64,000 nucleotides of DNA from Wolbachia pipientis (GTDB lineage: Bacteria > Pseudomonadota > Alphaproteobacteria > Rickettsiales > Anaplasmataceae): positions 36,382-100,381 of the forward strand of contig NZ_JAUCRB010000004.1 in the NCBI RefSeq assembly GCF_030373985.1, written 5' to 3'. Numbering within the stretch: the first letter of the stretch is position 1; the number at the start of each line of letters is the position of its first letter. The notes under the pieces are model-generated. The model worked only from the letters and a program-made list of their open reading frames with translations. It made no database searches and had not been told where the DNA came from. The position numbers and the translations under genes are program-made. Of the stretch, positions 48,052 through 57,470 are shown one piece after another.

Positions 48052-49599
48052 ATGGGACAATTCGAGAACTTTTACATTACCACGCCAATATATTATGTAA
48101 ACGACAAGCCACACATTGGTCACGCATATACTTCTCTCATCTGTGATGTTACAGCTAGGTTTATGAAACTAGCTGGGAAAAGCGTCAGATTTACCACTGG
48201 TACAGACGAACATGGGCAAAAGGTTGAAAAAGCAGCTAAAGCAAAGGGAATGCAGCCAAAAGAGTTTACAGATGAAGTAAGCGTTTCATTTAGAAAATTG
48301 GCTGAGCTAATGAACTTTCAATATGGCGATTTTATTCGTACCACGGAAGAACGTCACAAGAAAGCAGTTATAGCTTTATGGAATAGGCTTGAAGAGAGGA
48401 AACAAATATATTTGGATTCCTATTCTGGTTGGTATTCAGTTCGTGATGAAGCATTTTATCAGGAATCAGAACTAATAGATGGCAAAGCACCAACAGGCGC
48501 TGAAGTTGAATGGGTAAAAGAAGAAAGCTATTTTTTTCGTTTGTCGAACTGGCAAAATAAATTGCTGGAATTATATGAAAATCAACTAAATTTTATCTTT
48601 CCTGAAAGTAGAAAAAATGAAGTGGTATCGTTTGTAAAATCAGGACTTACTGACCTTTCAATCTCTCGCACTAGTTTTAACTGGGGAATAAAAGTTCCAG
48701 GAAATCACAAACACGTAATCTACGTCTGGGTAGACGCATTAACTAATTATCTCACGTCAGTAGGTTTCCCAAATACTGAAGATGAAAAGTATAAGAGATT
48801 TTTGGAGACCGACAACTCCTTCAACGTTCACGTAATCGGTAAAGACATATTGCGTTTTCATGCTATATATTGGCCGGCGATTCTTCTTGCAGCAGATTTG
48901 CCACTGCCAAAACAAATAGCAGTTCATGGTTGGTGGTTGAATGAGGGGGAAAAAATATCCAAATCCCTTGGCAGTATCATAGATCCAACTGGCTTGGCTC
49001 AAGAGTTTGGTGTCGATCAATTACGCTATTTTCTCCTTAGGGAAGGGAGTTTCGGTCAGGATGGCAATTTCAGTAAGAAAAACATGATCAGCCGAATAAA
49101 CTCAGAACTTGCAAACAATATAGGCAATTTAGTGCAAAGAACAATTTCATTTCTACACAAACAATGCTCAGGAATTGTACCAGCAGTTGATCGAAATTTG
49201 CTTAAAAGTGATGAAAGTTTGCCAAATTGCAAAGCTATACTAGATCAAGTGATGGATCATCTATTAAAGTATGAATTTAACCACATTATACTTTTAATCA
49301 CCAATATCTCTTCTGAAGCCAATGCTTATATAGATAAAAGTGCACCCTGGACATTGAGCAGAACTGACAGAGAGCGCATGAATTTAGTAATCTACAAATT
49401 ATTGGAATACATAAGAATAATTGGCACTTTATTGCAGCCAATCATTCCCAAATCAGCGGAAATGATACTTGATCAATTGCAAATTCCAAGGGAAAAACGT
49501 GATTTAAAATCTCTGTGCAAGACGTGTGTGAGCTTAGGTGTTACATTAACTAAACCTACGCCGATTTTTTTGAGGTTTGATGTTAGAGAGGAGAAATAG
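48052..49599 (+). CDS. metG: methionyl-tRNA synthetase
   Basis: MetG charges tRNA-Met. The 515-residue class I enzyme has the HIGH motif (PHIGHAYTSL, about 22-25), a connective peptide, KISKSLG (the KMSKS equivalent), and the anticodon-binding helix bundle with WTLSRTD. It lacks the C-terminal dimerisation domain of the E. coli enzyme, as usual for the alphaproteobacterial type. The gene starts 53 bp after rpiB-ubiG on the same strand. Confidence 0.95.
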   Translation: MGQFENFYITTPIYYVNDKPHIGHAYTSLICDVTARFMKLAGKSVRFTTGTDEHGQKVEKAAKAKGMQPKEFTDEVSVSFRKLAELMNFQYGDFIRTTEERHKKAVIALWNRLEERKQIYLDSYSGWYSVRDEAFYQESELIDGKAPTGAEVEWVKEESYFFRLSNWQNKLLELYENQLNFIFPESRKNEVVSFVKSGLTDLSISRTSFNWGIKVPGNHKHVIYVWVDALTNYLTSVGFPNTEDEKYKRFLETDNSFNVHVIGKDILRFHAIYWPAILLAADLPLPKQIAVHGWWLNEGEKISKSLGSIIDPTGLAQEFGVDQLRYFLLREGSFGQDGNFSKKNMISRINSELANNIGNLVQRTISFLHKQCSGIVPAVDRNLLKSDESLPNCKAILDQVMDHLLKYEFNHIILLITNISSEANAYIDKSAPWTLSRTDRERMNLVIYKLLEYIRIIGTLLQPIIPKSAEMILDQLQIPREKRDLKSLCKTCVSLGVTLTKPTPIFLRFDVREEK

Positions 49600-49636
49600 T
49601 TTTTAAAGCTATTTTTCCAGGATAAGATTACATCCA

Positions 49637-50183
49637 TTAAAGGCTCTTACTATCAACACTTGCAGGCGATACTTTAGGTTTATTAAGAAATGACCCAATC
49701 CATGCAGCCCAGCTTTGACTATTTTCTTCTTTAGCAGGCTGATTTTCTGGACTTCCAGTATCTTCAAACAGATTCCCAAGAGCTACAGAGTCCAAAACTT
49801 CTTCTTTTTTTTCTTCCTTTTTAAATAGATTCTTGAGATCTGCATAGTCCAAAACCTTTTCTTGTTTTTTCTCTCTACGTTCTTGACGTTTCAGTATGTC
49901 ATCTTTGTTAAGGTTAGCAATAGCTTTGTTCTTAACCTCTATTACTCTTTTTGCCTGAGTCAGCTGATTTTCCCGAGTTAGAAATCTCAGTATCTTTCTC
50001 AGAAATAGTATTGTTTTTGTTAATTGCTACAGATGAAAGTGCAATAGTTATAGCAGAAAATGTAGCACAACCAATAATAAATGGAAGGCTAACATTTAAG
50101 GCTGCAACTAGAGTTAAGAAACTAACATAAGGAGCTACAGCAAATACTTCTGATGCCAATAAGTTCCAATAGCCAGAGCACAA
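49637..50183 (-). pseudogene. small membrane protein of unknown function, one frameshift
   Basis: The upstream frame (50183-49932, 83 residues) has two hydrophobic segments (VAPYVSFLTLVAALNVSLPF and FIIGCATFSAITIALSSVAI) and then a polar stretch that stops at 49932. The other frame is open from about 49978 to 49637 and continues with charged sequence (QLTQAKRVIEVKNKAIANL, then KRQERREKKQEK and SWAAWIGSFLNKP). The two overlap by about 45 bp at a run GGGAAAA, so one base change would rejoin them into about 175 residues. It may be a recent pseudogene or a sequencing error. The family is not recognised. Confidence 0.6.
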
Positions 50184-50341
50184 CTCACAAGATAAGGTGA
50201 ATTAGTTTTATTAGATATATTTTTAATTAATATACCTCACTAAGATTAATTTATTATTAGGATTGTAGAACAAATAAAAAGTTAAGTCAATTTTATAAAA
50301 AATTAGAAAGTCAAAATGAAAATAGATATTAGCAAAAGTTG

Positions 50342-51793
50342 CTACACACTATGCCTATCTGTATAATCTTTAAATGCACCTCTGTTGGAGTCAAAATATA
50401 ACTTCACACTGCCAATTGGCCCGTTTCTTTGTTTTGCAACAATTAGCTCTGCAATGTTTCTAATTTTCTCCATTTTCTCTTGCCATTCTCGATGTTTATT
50501 ACTTCCTTCACTTGGCTGCTTTCTCAGTTCATAATATTCCTCTCTATAGAGGAACATTACTATATCTGCATCCTGCTCTATGCTTCCTGAATCACGTAAA
50601 TCGGCAAGTTGCGGTTTTTTGTCGTCTCTCTGTTCAACAGAACGAGAAAGCTGAGATAGTGCAACAACTGGAATGTTCAGTTCCTTTGCAATTGCTTTTA
50701 AGCCTTGTGTTACTTCCGAAATTTCTTGCACTCTATTTTCGTTACTTCTCTTTGTTGTCCCTCTGATCAACTGTAGATAATCAATAAATACCACTTCTAC
50801 ATTATATAGCTGATACAACAAACGTATTCTGGTGCGAAGTGCGCTAATTGACAGCGCAGGGGTATCGTCTATGATAAAAGGTAATTCGGATAATTCTGCA
50901 CTAGCATTAATAAATTCATGCAATTCAAAATCACTGATTCTTCCAGTTAATGCCTTATAATAACTAATTCCTGAATCTATAGTCATCAATCTTGCAGTTA
51001 ATTGTTCTGCTGACATTTCAAGTGAAAAAAACGCTACATAGTATTGTTTATCTGCTCTTTTCTGCAAGATCTTACAAGCATTGAGTGCGATATTTAGTGC
51101 CAATGCTGTTTTACCCATAGAAGGCCTTGCAGCTAGAATTAATAGATCAGATTTTTGCAGACCACCAAGAAGCTGATTTAGATCTTGAAGTCCGGTTGTA
51201 ATACCTAGCGCTTCTGGATTATTTTTCAGCTTGCTGATCTTTTCAACTACGTCTTTAACTGAACTTGCGAGCTTTATGTATGTCTTTTCATCTTGCTTTT
51301 TTACTGCTAAGTTGAACAACTTAGTCATTGCTTGTTCGATTTGTAACTGTGCAGGGTTTTCGATATCATAGTTATAACTATCATCAACTATCTCCTGCCC
51401 GAGTTTGATTAAGCACCTTCTTAAGTAAGTATCACGGATTATTCTAGTCAAACTATAGATATCAAGTGCGATACTTGCCTTCGCTGCGAGCTTTGCAAGA
51501 TATTCAACTCCACCGCATTCAGTAAATGCTTGGTCGTTCTCAAAAAACATTTTGAGACTTAATTCATTGGCAACTATGCCGTGTTTTCTGGTTTTATATA
51601 TCTGCGTGAAAATGCTTTGATGCAGAGGATCATAGAAATTATCTGCTGTGATTATGTCCTCAACTGCATCACAAATTCTATTATCACGAATTATTGCACC
51701 AATGAGCATTTGTTCAGCTTCTAAGTTATGTGGTAGTTTGCATATTTCCTTGTCTACACTTCTTGAATCGATGAGACTAGCTAATTCATTCAT
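50342..51793 (-). CDS. dnaB: replicative DNA helicase DnaB
   Basis: DnaB is the hexameric 5'-3' helicase of the replication fork. The 483-residue protein has the N-terminal helical domain (LPHNLEAEQMLIGAII), Walker A AARPSMGKTALALNIAL, the arginine-finger region, VVFIDYLQLI (Walker B), and LSQLSRSVEQRDDKKPQLADL. No intein is seen. The length is normal. It is divergent from the tRNA-Leu and RDD genes. Confidence 0.96.
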   Translation of the reverse strand: MNELASLIDSRSVDKEICKLPHNLEAEQMLIGAIIRDNRICDAVEDIITADNFYDPLHQSIFTQIYKTRKHGIVANELSLKMFFENDQAFTECGGVEYLAKLAAKASIALDIYSLTRIIRDTYLRRCLIKLGQEIVDDSYNYDIENPAQLQIEQAMTKLFNLAVKKQDEKTYIKLASSVKDVVEKISKLKNNPEALGITTGLQDLNQLLGGLQKSDLLILAARPSMGKTALALNIALNACKILQKRADKQYYVAFFSLEMSAEQLTARLMTIDSGISYYKALTGRISDFELHEFINASAELSELPFIIDDTPALSISALRTRIRLLYQLYNVEVVFIDYLQLIRGTTKRSNENRVQEISEVTQGLKAIAKELNIPVVALSQLSRSVEQRDDKKPQLADLRDSGSIEQDADIVMFLYREEYYELRKQPSEGSNKHREWQEKMEKIRNIAELIVAKQRNGPIGSVKLYFDSNRGAFKDYTDRHSV

Positions 51794-51906
51794 TTTAAGT
51801 TTTTAGAGTAACTGTAGATTATTGTAGAATATTTAGTCTCATTTGAAAGATGTAAAGGCAAAAAAATTTGACTAATCCTGTGTTGTCTATAGCATTGAAA
51901 CTTAAG

Positions 51907-51989
51907 GCCCCTGTGGTGGAATGGTAGACACGGCAGACTCAAAATCTGTTGCTTGCAAAAGCATGCTGGTTCAAGTCCGGCCAGGGGCA
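51907..51989 (+). tRNA. tRNA-Leu (anticodon CAA)
   Basis: The acceptor stem GCCCCTG/CAGGGGC pairs perfectly. The anticodon arm GCAGA-CTCAAAA-TCTGT gives anticodon CAA, which reads UUG. A long variable arm and the T-loop TTCAAGT mark a class II tRNA-Leu. CCA is not encoded (ACG follows), unlike in the tRNA at 13668. Confidence 0.94.
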
Positions 51990-52013
51990 CGTTAAATATT
52001 AGAAAGTGCATAT

Positions 52014-52610
52014 ATGTTACACAAATTTTTTGATCGTTTATTTTCTATTTTTTCTTCTATCAATATCATTCAAAAGGTGAAAAAGGATAAAAATGGAATA
52101 TGTTATGTAACGGGACTTAGGCGCTATATATCAGTTTTGTTTGATTTAATTATTATCGTTTTATTCTTGCAGTTTTGTAACCAAATCTTAAATCAGCTCT
52201 TTATGCATTCAGAGGACGGCAGAATATTAAGTCGAATTACTGCAAAATATCAAATGCAAGTGCCGCTTTCCATAGAAGAAAAGACGACGCAAAGTAGACT
52301 CATTAGATTACTGATCCTAAATCAAATTGCCCAATTCATTATGCTCTTTAGCTATGTGGTATATATGTGGATGAAATTTTCCGCTACACCAGGAAAACTG
52401 CTACTTGGGCTCAGAATTGTGGATGCACAAACTTTTGAAAAGATGACCTTAAGACAAGCAACAAAGAGATTTTTTTCTTTCATATTGTCAGTTGCACCGT
52501 TATTTCTAGGCTTCTTATGGTCAAATTTCAACAAACGCTGTCAAACTTGGCACGACAAGATCGCAGGCACAGTGGTTGTCACTAATAAAAGCCTTAGAAG
52601 GCAGAGCTGA
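52014..52610 (+). CDS. RDD family membrane protein
   Basis: This 198-residue inner-membrane protein has the RDD domain. Three or so hydrophobic segments are seen (VLFDLIIIVLFLQFCNQIL, IAQFIMLFSYVVYMWMKF, RFFSFILSVAPLFLGFLW). Between them lie the conserved SATPGKLLLGLRIVD and the terminal RCQTWHDKIAGTVVV. The family is linked to transport in some bacteria, but its job here is unknown. It starts 24 bp after the tRNA-Leu and may share its transcript. Confidence 0.88.
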   Translation: MLHKFFDRLFSIFSSINIIQKVKKDKNGICYVTGLRRYISVLFDLIIIVLFLQFCNQILNQLFMHSEDGRILSRITAKYQMQVPLSIEEKTTQSRLIRLLILNQIAQFIMLFSYVVYMWMKFSATPGKLLLGLRIVDAQTFEKMTLRQATKRFFSFILSVAPLFLGFLWSNFNKRCQTWHDKIAGTVVVTNKSLRRQS

Positions 52611-52611
52611 A

Positions 52612-52926
52612 GAACTACTTGACAGATTTTAATAACTTCATTATCATGGCATTAAGGGTGTTTTTAGCCTATAGGCTCAATGACAAAATTCAGTAAAAAA
52701 CTGGAAGTATTTTTTGGCAGGTTACATCAAATTATTGCGATTTCATGTCTTTTAAATTTTTTCTACATTCAGCCAAGTTGCGCTTAAATTAAGCGTCAGC
52801 ACATTATTACAGCGCTAATTTAAAGTATTAGAGGGTCAAAACTCGCACTACATGGCTTCTTTTGCCTTTTTTTTGCTTGGTAAATTTCTTAAATATTTAT
52901 TGCTTAGGTTAGTTGCAGTTTAAAGA
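52612..52926 (-). repeat. dispersed intergenic repeat family, copy D (reverse)
   Basis: Read on the minus strand it gives TTGCAACTAACCTAAGC, AAGAAATTTACCAAGC, TTAGCGCTGTAATAATGTGC, TGACGCTTAATTTAAGC and, at the end, TCTGTCAAGTAGTTC, in the same order as copies A and B. It starts at the RDD stop codon and ends 10 bp before the inverted-repeat element at 52937. Confidence 0.75.
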
Positions 52927-52936
52927 TCTGAGAGAT

Positions 52937-53121
52937 GTGTCATGCAAGTAGCTGAAACTGGCATCCAGTCTTTCCATAATCATCAAAAACGTTGTATTTT
53001 AACATAAAACAACTACTTTTATACTCACCAACTTAATAAAATTCCTGGATTTCAGTGTCTGAGTGCTGGGATGACACCGTCCTTTTTTCTAAATTCCAAT
53101 GTCAGCTACTTGCATGACACC
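52937..53121. repeat. short element with 25-bp terminal inverted repeats, second copy
   Basis: The left end GTGTCATGCAAGTAGCTGAA and the right end (53096-53121, CAGCTACTTGCATGACACC) are near-perfect reverse complements and the same as the ends at 36510-36643. The interior (about 135 bp) includes GAGTGCTGGGATGACACCG. A further palindromic piece (GATCCCAACGTCACGTGCTGG) lies at 53140-53160. No gene is seen from 52611 to 53180. Confidence 0.75.
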
Positions 53122-53180
53122 ATTACAAAGTGACGTTAGATCCCAACGTCACGTGCTGGTATGACAGTCAACCTCATCAT

Positions 53181-54524
53181 TTACAACTGAGTTATTTCAG
53201 TTTTACTACTGACATGTGAAGCTTCTTCTAGCTCTGTTGAAGGATTTTCCATTTTTTCCAGCTGAGTATTTAACTTGTTCTGTATGTTCGATAAAGCTGA
53301 GCCAAAATTTCCGTCAACCTGCTTTGCCTCATACATATTACCAGTTAATGCTTCGAATTATTCCACACCACATGAACTGCTCATTTCTTGTGGCATGCTT
53401 TTGAATATTGCTCTTATTTGGATTAAGTTTTGACGAATTTTCTCCTGATATCCAGCGGTTCTTTCTTGATATATATCGATCATTTTTTGACATGCATTGC
53501 CTCTAAGCGGATGTTCTTTTTTCTCTTGTATAGTAAGAGCTTTGAAAATTTTTACAATTAAGGATTACTGCCCTGTATTTTTTTATGTCGCTAATCACCG
53601 CTGATTATTAACTTACCTATTTCCCTCAAATCCTTTTGCTTTTCTTTTCTTTCAATTGTACCCTTGGGTTCATTTTTTGCCTAGTTCATTTTGTCATACA
53701 AATTTTTGCATTCTTTATAAGATGCCATTGGTTGTAGCACTCCTTCTTCTACGCCTTTATCGTAAAAATTCTTTAACTCATTACTTGGTAATATTGCTAT
53801 GGTATCTTTTCCTTTACCATGTGATTTAGGGTACTTTTTATAGAATAAACTAATATGATTTAACAAAAAATCTTTAATTAGCTCTTTTTTTTTACTTCAG
53901 ACAATTTCTCTAGTGTTTCTGTATATTTCAGAATTTCAACAAAAAGTTGAGGGCCAGCTAACTCAAATGTACAAAGAAGTTCTTCTTTACTCCTGCGAAA
54001 ATTCCTAATTGTTTCCATTTTTGATCGTGTATTATTAGTGAATTTCTTTTTTAGCTCTGCTCTTTTCTTTTGATCTTCCTCTGGGTTTCTTTTGCATTTT
54101 TAAAAAAATCTTCAGCTTATTTTTTTATCGCTGAGAGTTCATTAAAGGCTTTTTCTGGGATAACCTTTCTCAAAACACTAATAGCTTCTTTTATTGCTCT
54201 TTCTCTCTTTATTATTACTTTTTTTCATTCAGTATTAGATGCTTAGTTTTGGTGAAAGCATTACCGCGATCACTTTTACAATGTCACAAACAACGCGTTT
54301 ACAACTTGTTAAGTTGCTGCATAATCTATTTCTTTTGCAAAACAATCAACGAATGATTGCCACATTTCCTTGTTAACGAACTTACTTGTCTTATTTTCAA
54401 AGTCTTCTCTACTTTTAAATCCTAAAATGGTATAGAGATGTTTTTTAACTATTGATTAGTCATACTGTTTTGTTACTCTATTATTTTTATTAAATAGAAA
54501 TTTACCGATTTTGATGGTGCCCAT
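53181..54524 (-). pseudogene. decayed gene of unknown function
   Basis: Minus-strand reading from ATG 54524 gives MGTIKIGKFLFNKNN, then after a stop LGFKSREDFENKTSKFVNKE, MWQSFVDCFAKEIDYAAT, RERAIKEAISVLRKVIPEKAFNEL, and near the end YQERTAGYQEKIRQNLIQI and SALSNIQNKLNTQLEKMENP. These parts lie in changing frames with more than ten stops. They look like one long, helical, charged protein. I do not recognise its family. The longest uninterrupted piece (53681-53866, 61 residues) is too short to be a gene by itself. Confidence 0.65.
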
Positions 54525-54731
54525 GATGTTACCTCAACACTAATGCTGCATAATAAAAGTATTAAACTTAGTATTTAATTTTTACTTACTATTAACGTGA
54601 TTGACGCAGTGAAATATGGAGATACCAAACTAGCGTCAATAGCAAGAAAACTTATATATTTTGCTCCTATGTTAAAACTTTAACTCCTAGCTCGTTATTA
54701 GTAATATTATTTATATGAATTACTATGATTT

Positions 54732-56690
54732 ATGTCTGAACTCGGGAATATATTGCTATTAGGGGCCTGTTTATTATCTTTAGTGTATTTATTTCTACCG
54801 CTCAATTCTTATCAGTTTATCACCACTTCTGTATTTTCCTGTGTATCAGCGTCAATGGTTATTTTGATTTACTGCCACATTACGAACAATTTCTTGCTCG
54901 AAAATGTATATTACCACTCTCACACGACAAAGTCTTTGATCTATAAAATTTGTGGTGTTTGGGGGAATAAAGAAGGGTCTATGTTACTTTGGACCTTAGT
55001 GCTTACCTTTTACCTATTTCTGATGGGTATTTTTATTGATAACGACAGTGAATTGAAGAAAGTATCCTTGATCACCCAAGGCTTAATTTGCTTTTGTTTT
55101 TTGTTGTTCACTTTACTTGAATCCAATCCTTTTACTAAAATGTCAAGCATTGAAACGGATGGCCTTGGTTTTAATCCAATATTGCAAGATATAGGTCTTG
55201 CTATTCACCCACCAATATTATATTTGGGTTACCTTGGATTTAGTGTTCCTTTCTCGCTTTCTATAGCTGGATTGATTGCAAGCACTGAAGGAAATATTTG
55301 GGCTAGAATTGTCAGGCCTTGGGTGCTTGTTTCTTGGTCGTTGCTTACATTAGGCATAAGCCTAGGTAGCTGGTGGGCATATCGCGAGCTTGGTTGGGGT
55401 GGATTTTGGTTTTGGGATCCGGTAGAAAATGTTTCTTTGATGCCGTGGTTAATTGCGGTAGCACTGACACATTTGTTACTCGTGGTACGAAATTTCAATG
55501 TTTTAAGGAACTTTGCCATTTTGCTCACGCTTACAACTTTTATATTGAGCGTAACTGGAACATTTTTAGTCCGCTCTGGAATACTCGCTTCGGTGCATAC
55601 GTTTGCAGATGATCCAAGGTATGGACTGTATATATTGGCTCTACTTGGTGTAATTACAGTTAGTAGCTTTGTAGTATTTATCGCATTTGCAAAAAAGAAT
55701 AGATCTCTTACACCACTACCTGTCATCCCAGCGTCACACGTTGGAATAACACTGGAGGGCACACCAAAGCAAAACTTCCCTGTTTTCTCACGTTTTACAA
55801 TGATGTTGATGAACAATCTATTATTTATTACTGCTTTTTTTATCGTATTTGTTGGCACTTTATATCCTATAATGCTTGAATACTTAACTGGTGAACTCAT
55901 TTCAGTTGGAGCACCATACTACAATTCCTTATTTAACCCTATTGCACTGGCTATTTTAGTCCTCATCATGGTAGGGCAACACTGCCGTTGGCAGGGAAAT
56001 AGTCTATTAACAATATTCCGTGAATATAGATTCTCATTTTGCAGTGCTGTGGCTATTTTGCCGTTTATCTTTCACATGGAGCTAATGATTGTGCTATCAA
56101 TTACCATCTCCATAGCGTTATTAGTCTTTGTTTTAGAAGCTTATAGTAAAAGAATTCGTTTATTTAAGGTAGCACTGAGTGAATCAATTTTATTAGCAGG
56201 AAGAGTTCCCAAGTCTTACTATGCTATGATGTTAGCTCATGCTGGAGTGACAATTCTAGTGTTTGGTATAACTTATTCAGTTGGTTGGCTGGAAAAAAAA
56301 GAAAGTTGCTTAAAAATAGGAGATAGCATAACGGTCAATAAATTTAAAGTCACTTTGCGGAATATTGAATTGATAAAAGAGAAAAATTTCCATGCAGTGA
56401 GAGGTACAATGGATATTAAGAATCTGTTAAATAACAAGGTATTAGGTGAAGTAACTCCTGAATATAGATTTTACCTTGTGGAAGCTCAGAAAAGTGTTGA
56501 AAGCAGTATTTATCACAATTTATTTTCTGATATCTATGTTGTAATTGGAGAAATTGATAAGAGTAAGAGTAAAATTGCGACTAAAGTGCACTATAAGCCT
56601 GGAATGCCTATAATTTGGCTTGGATCCTTTCTCATCGCTTTGGGTTCGCTTCTTACTGCTTTTTCTAGTAACCGAACAAAGGTTGTCTAG
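54732..56690 (+). CDS. ccmF: cytochrome c-type biogenesis protein CcmF
   Basis: CcmF is the large membrane subunit of the heme lyase that attaches heme to apocytochrome c on the periplasmic side (system I). The 652-residue protein has about 14-15 membrane helices, the tryptophan-rich heme-handling WWD region (WGGFWFWDPVENVSLMPW), and conserved His in AIHPPILYLGY and HLLLVVRN. The length fits the family. Residues ~327-350 (PVIPASHVGITLEG) look like a translated palindromic element between membrane segments. No other ccm gene is adjacent, as usual in Rickettsiales. Confidence 0.94.
   Translation: MSELGNILLLGACLLSLVYLFLPLNSYQFITTSVFSCVSASMVILIYCHITNNFLLENVYYHSHTTKSLIYKICGVWGNKEGSMLLWTLVLTFYLFLMGIFIDNDSELKKVSLITQGLICFCFLLFTLLESNPFTKMSSIETDGLGFNPILQDIGLAIHPPILYLGYLGFSVPFSLSIAGLIASTEGNIWARIVRPWVLVSWSLLTLGISLGSWWAYRELGWGGFWFWDPVENVSLMPWLIAVALTHLLLVVRNFNVLRNFAILLTLTTFILSVTGTFLVRSGILASVHTFADDPRYGLYILALLGVITVSSFVVFIAFAKKNRSLTPLPVIPASHVGITLEGTPKQNFPVFSRFTMMLMNNLLFITAFFIVFVGTLYPIMLEYLTGELISVGAPYYNSLFNPIALAILVLIMVGQHCRWQGNSLLTIFREYRFSFCSAVAILPFIFHMELMIVLSITISIALLVFVLEAYSKRIRLFKVALSESILLAGRVPKSYYAMMLAHAGVTILVFGITYSVGWLEKKESCLKIGDSITVNKFKVTLRNIELIKEKNFHAVRGTMDIKNLLNNKVLGEVTPEYRFYLVEAQKSVESSIYHNLFSDIYVVIGEIDKSKSKIATKVHYKPGMPIIWLGSFLIALGSLLTAFSSNRTKVV
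55711..55770 (+). repeat. palindromic element inside ccmF reading frame
   Basis: TGTCATCCCAGCGTCACACG, then TTGGAATAACACTGG (55721-55755), matches the palindromic repeat core TGTCAT(T/C)CCAGCG...CGCTGGAATGACA with a few changes. It encodes a polar, proline-containing insert between FVVFIAFAKKNRSL and QNFPVFSRFTMMLMNN. The frame is kept, and the insert falls in a loop between membrane helices. Confidence 0.65.
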
Positions 56691-56902
56691 CTGTGAGTTG
56701 TAGCTAGCCGCGGTATCTTGGAAGGATTATATTAAATCTCATTGAAAAAAAGAGGCATCTTATAAGAGCTCACAACAAAAATTCATATAGTTATTACTAT
56801 AGATAGCTATCTTATGAATATATAAAAAAAGTTATAAAAAATAATAGACTATTATAAAACCTTATGATAAGGCGTATGTTTATTTATATAAAAGAGCGAT
56901 AT

Positions 56903-57183
56903 GGGTGACTCCAATGATAGCAATGACAAAAAGTGTATAGACCCTATATATTACGAAATAGGACAAAGGATAAAATACTGGAGGGTAAAGTAAAGATATG
57001 CTCAAAAGGATTTAGCAAATAAAGTTGGAGTATCACAACAGCAAATACAAAGGTATGAGACAGTGGAAAATGATGTTTCACACGAAAATTTGCATGCTTT
57101 AGCGAAGGAATTATCAGTTGATATTATAGCTCTACGCCTGGACCTGAAAAAGGTGAAAAGTAGGATAGTGAAGCAGGGGTATT
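56903..57183 (+). pseudogene. XRE-type helix-turn-helix regulator, broken
   Basis: From ATG 56903 the frame gives a start typical of Wolbachia HTH regulators (DPIYYEIGQRIKYWRVK), a TAA at 56993, and then the helix-turn-helix itself in the same frame (YAQKDLANKVGVSQQQIQRY). It continues with HENLHALAKELSVDI to a stop at 57181-57183. After a frame change related sequence goes on to about 57320 (EAGVLSLMEECNKVNNQELL). The early stop and the shift disable it. In other Wolbachia such regulators often have two HTH domains. Only one is visible here. 57184-57470 holds nothing else. Confidence 0.7.
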
Positions 57184-57470
57184 AAGTTTAATGGAAGAAT
57201 GTAATAAGGTTAATAATCAAGAATTATTGAATATATTGGATTTGTTGGCCTGTTTTTATGTGAAAGCATACAGGCCTGCAAAAAAGAAGTTATAAAAGCA
57301 GTTAAGGTTGAAGTTGTATAGAATCTGTTTTGGTTAAGTGTCTCTATCAATGTTATCTCCTAAATAACTGGTTTATCAATTGGTGAAATTGCATGACTCG
57401 ATGATCAAATCACAAAATAAACTAGTGAATCTTTTGAAAAGTATATAAAATTCAAATTTAAGTAAAGAGC

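Noticed and set aside
55229..55900. 223-residue minus-strand frame inside ccmF
   Set aside because: It is antisense to a well conserved gene, has no family features, and reflects codon composition of membrane segments.
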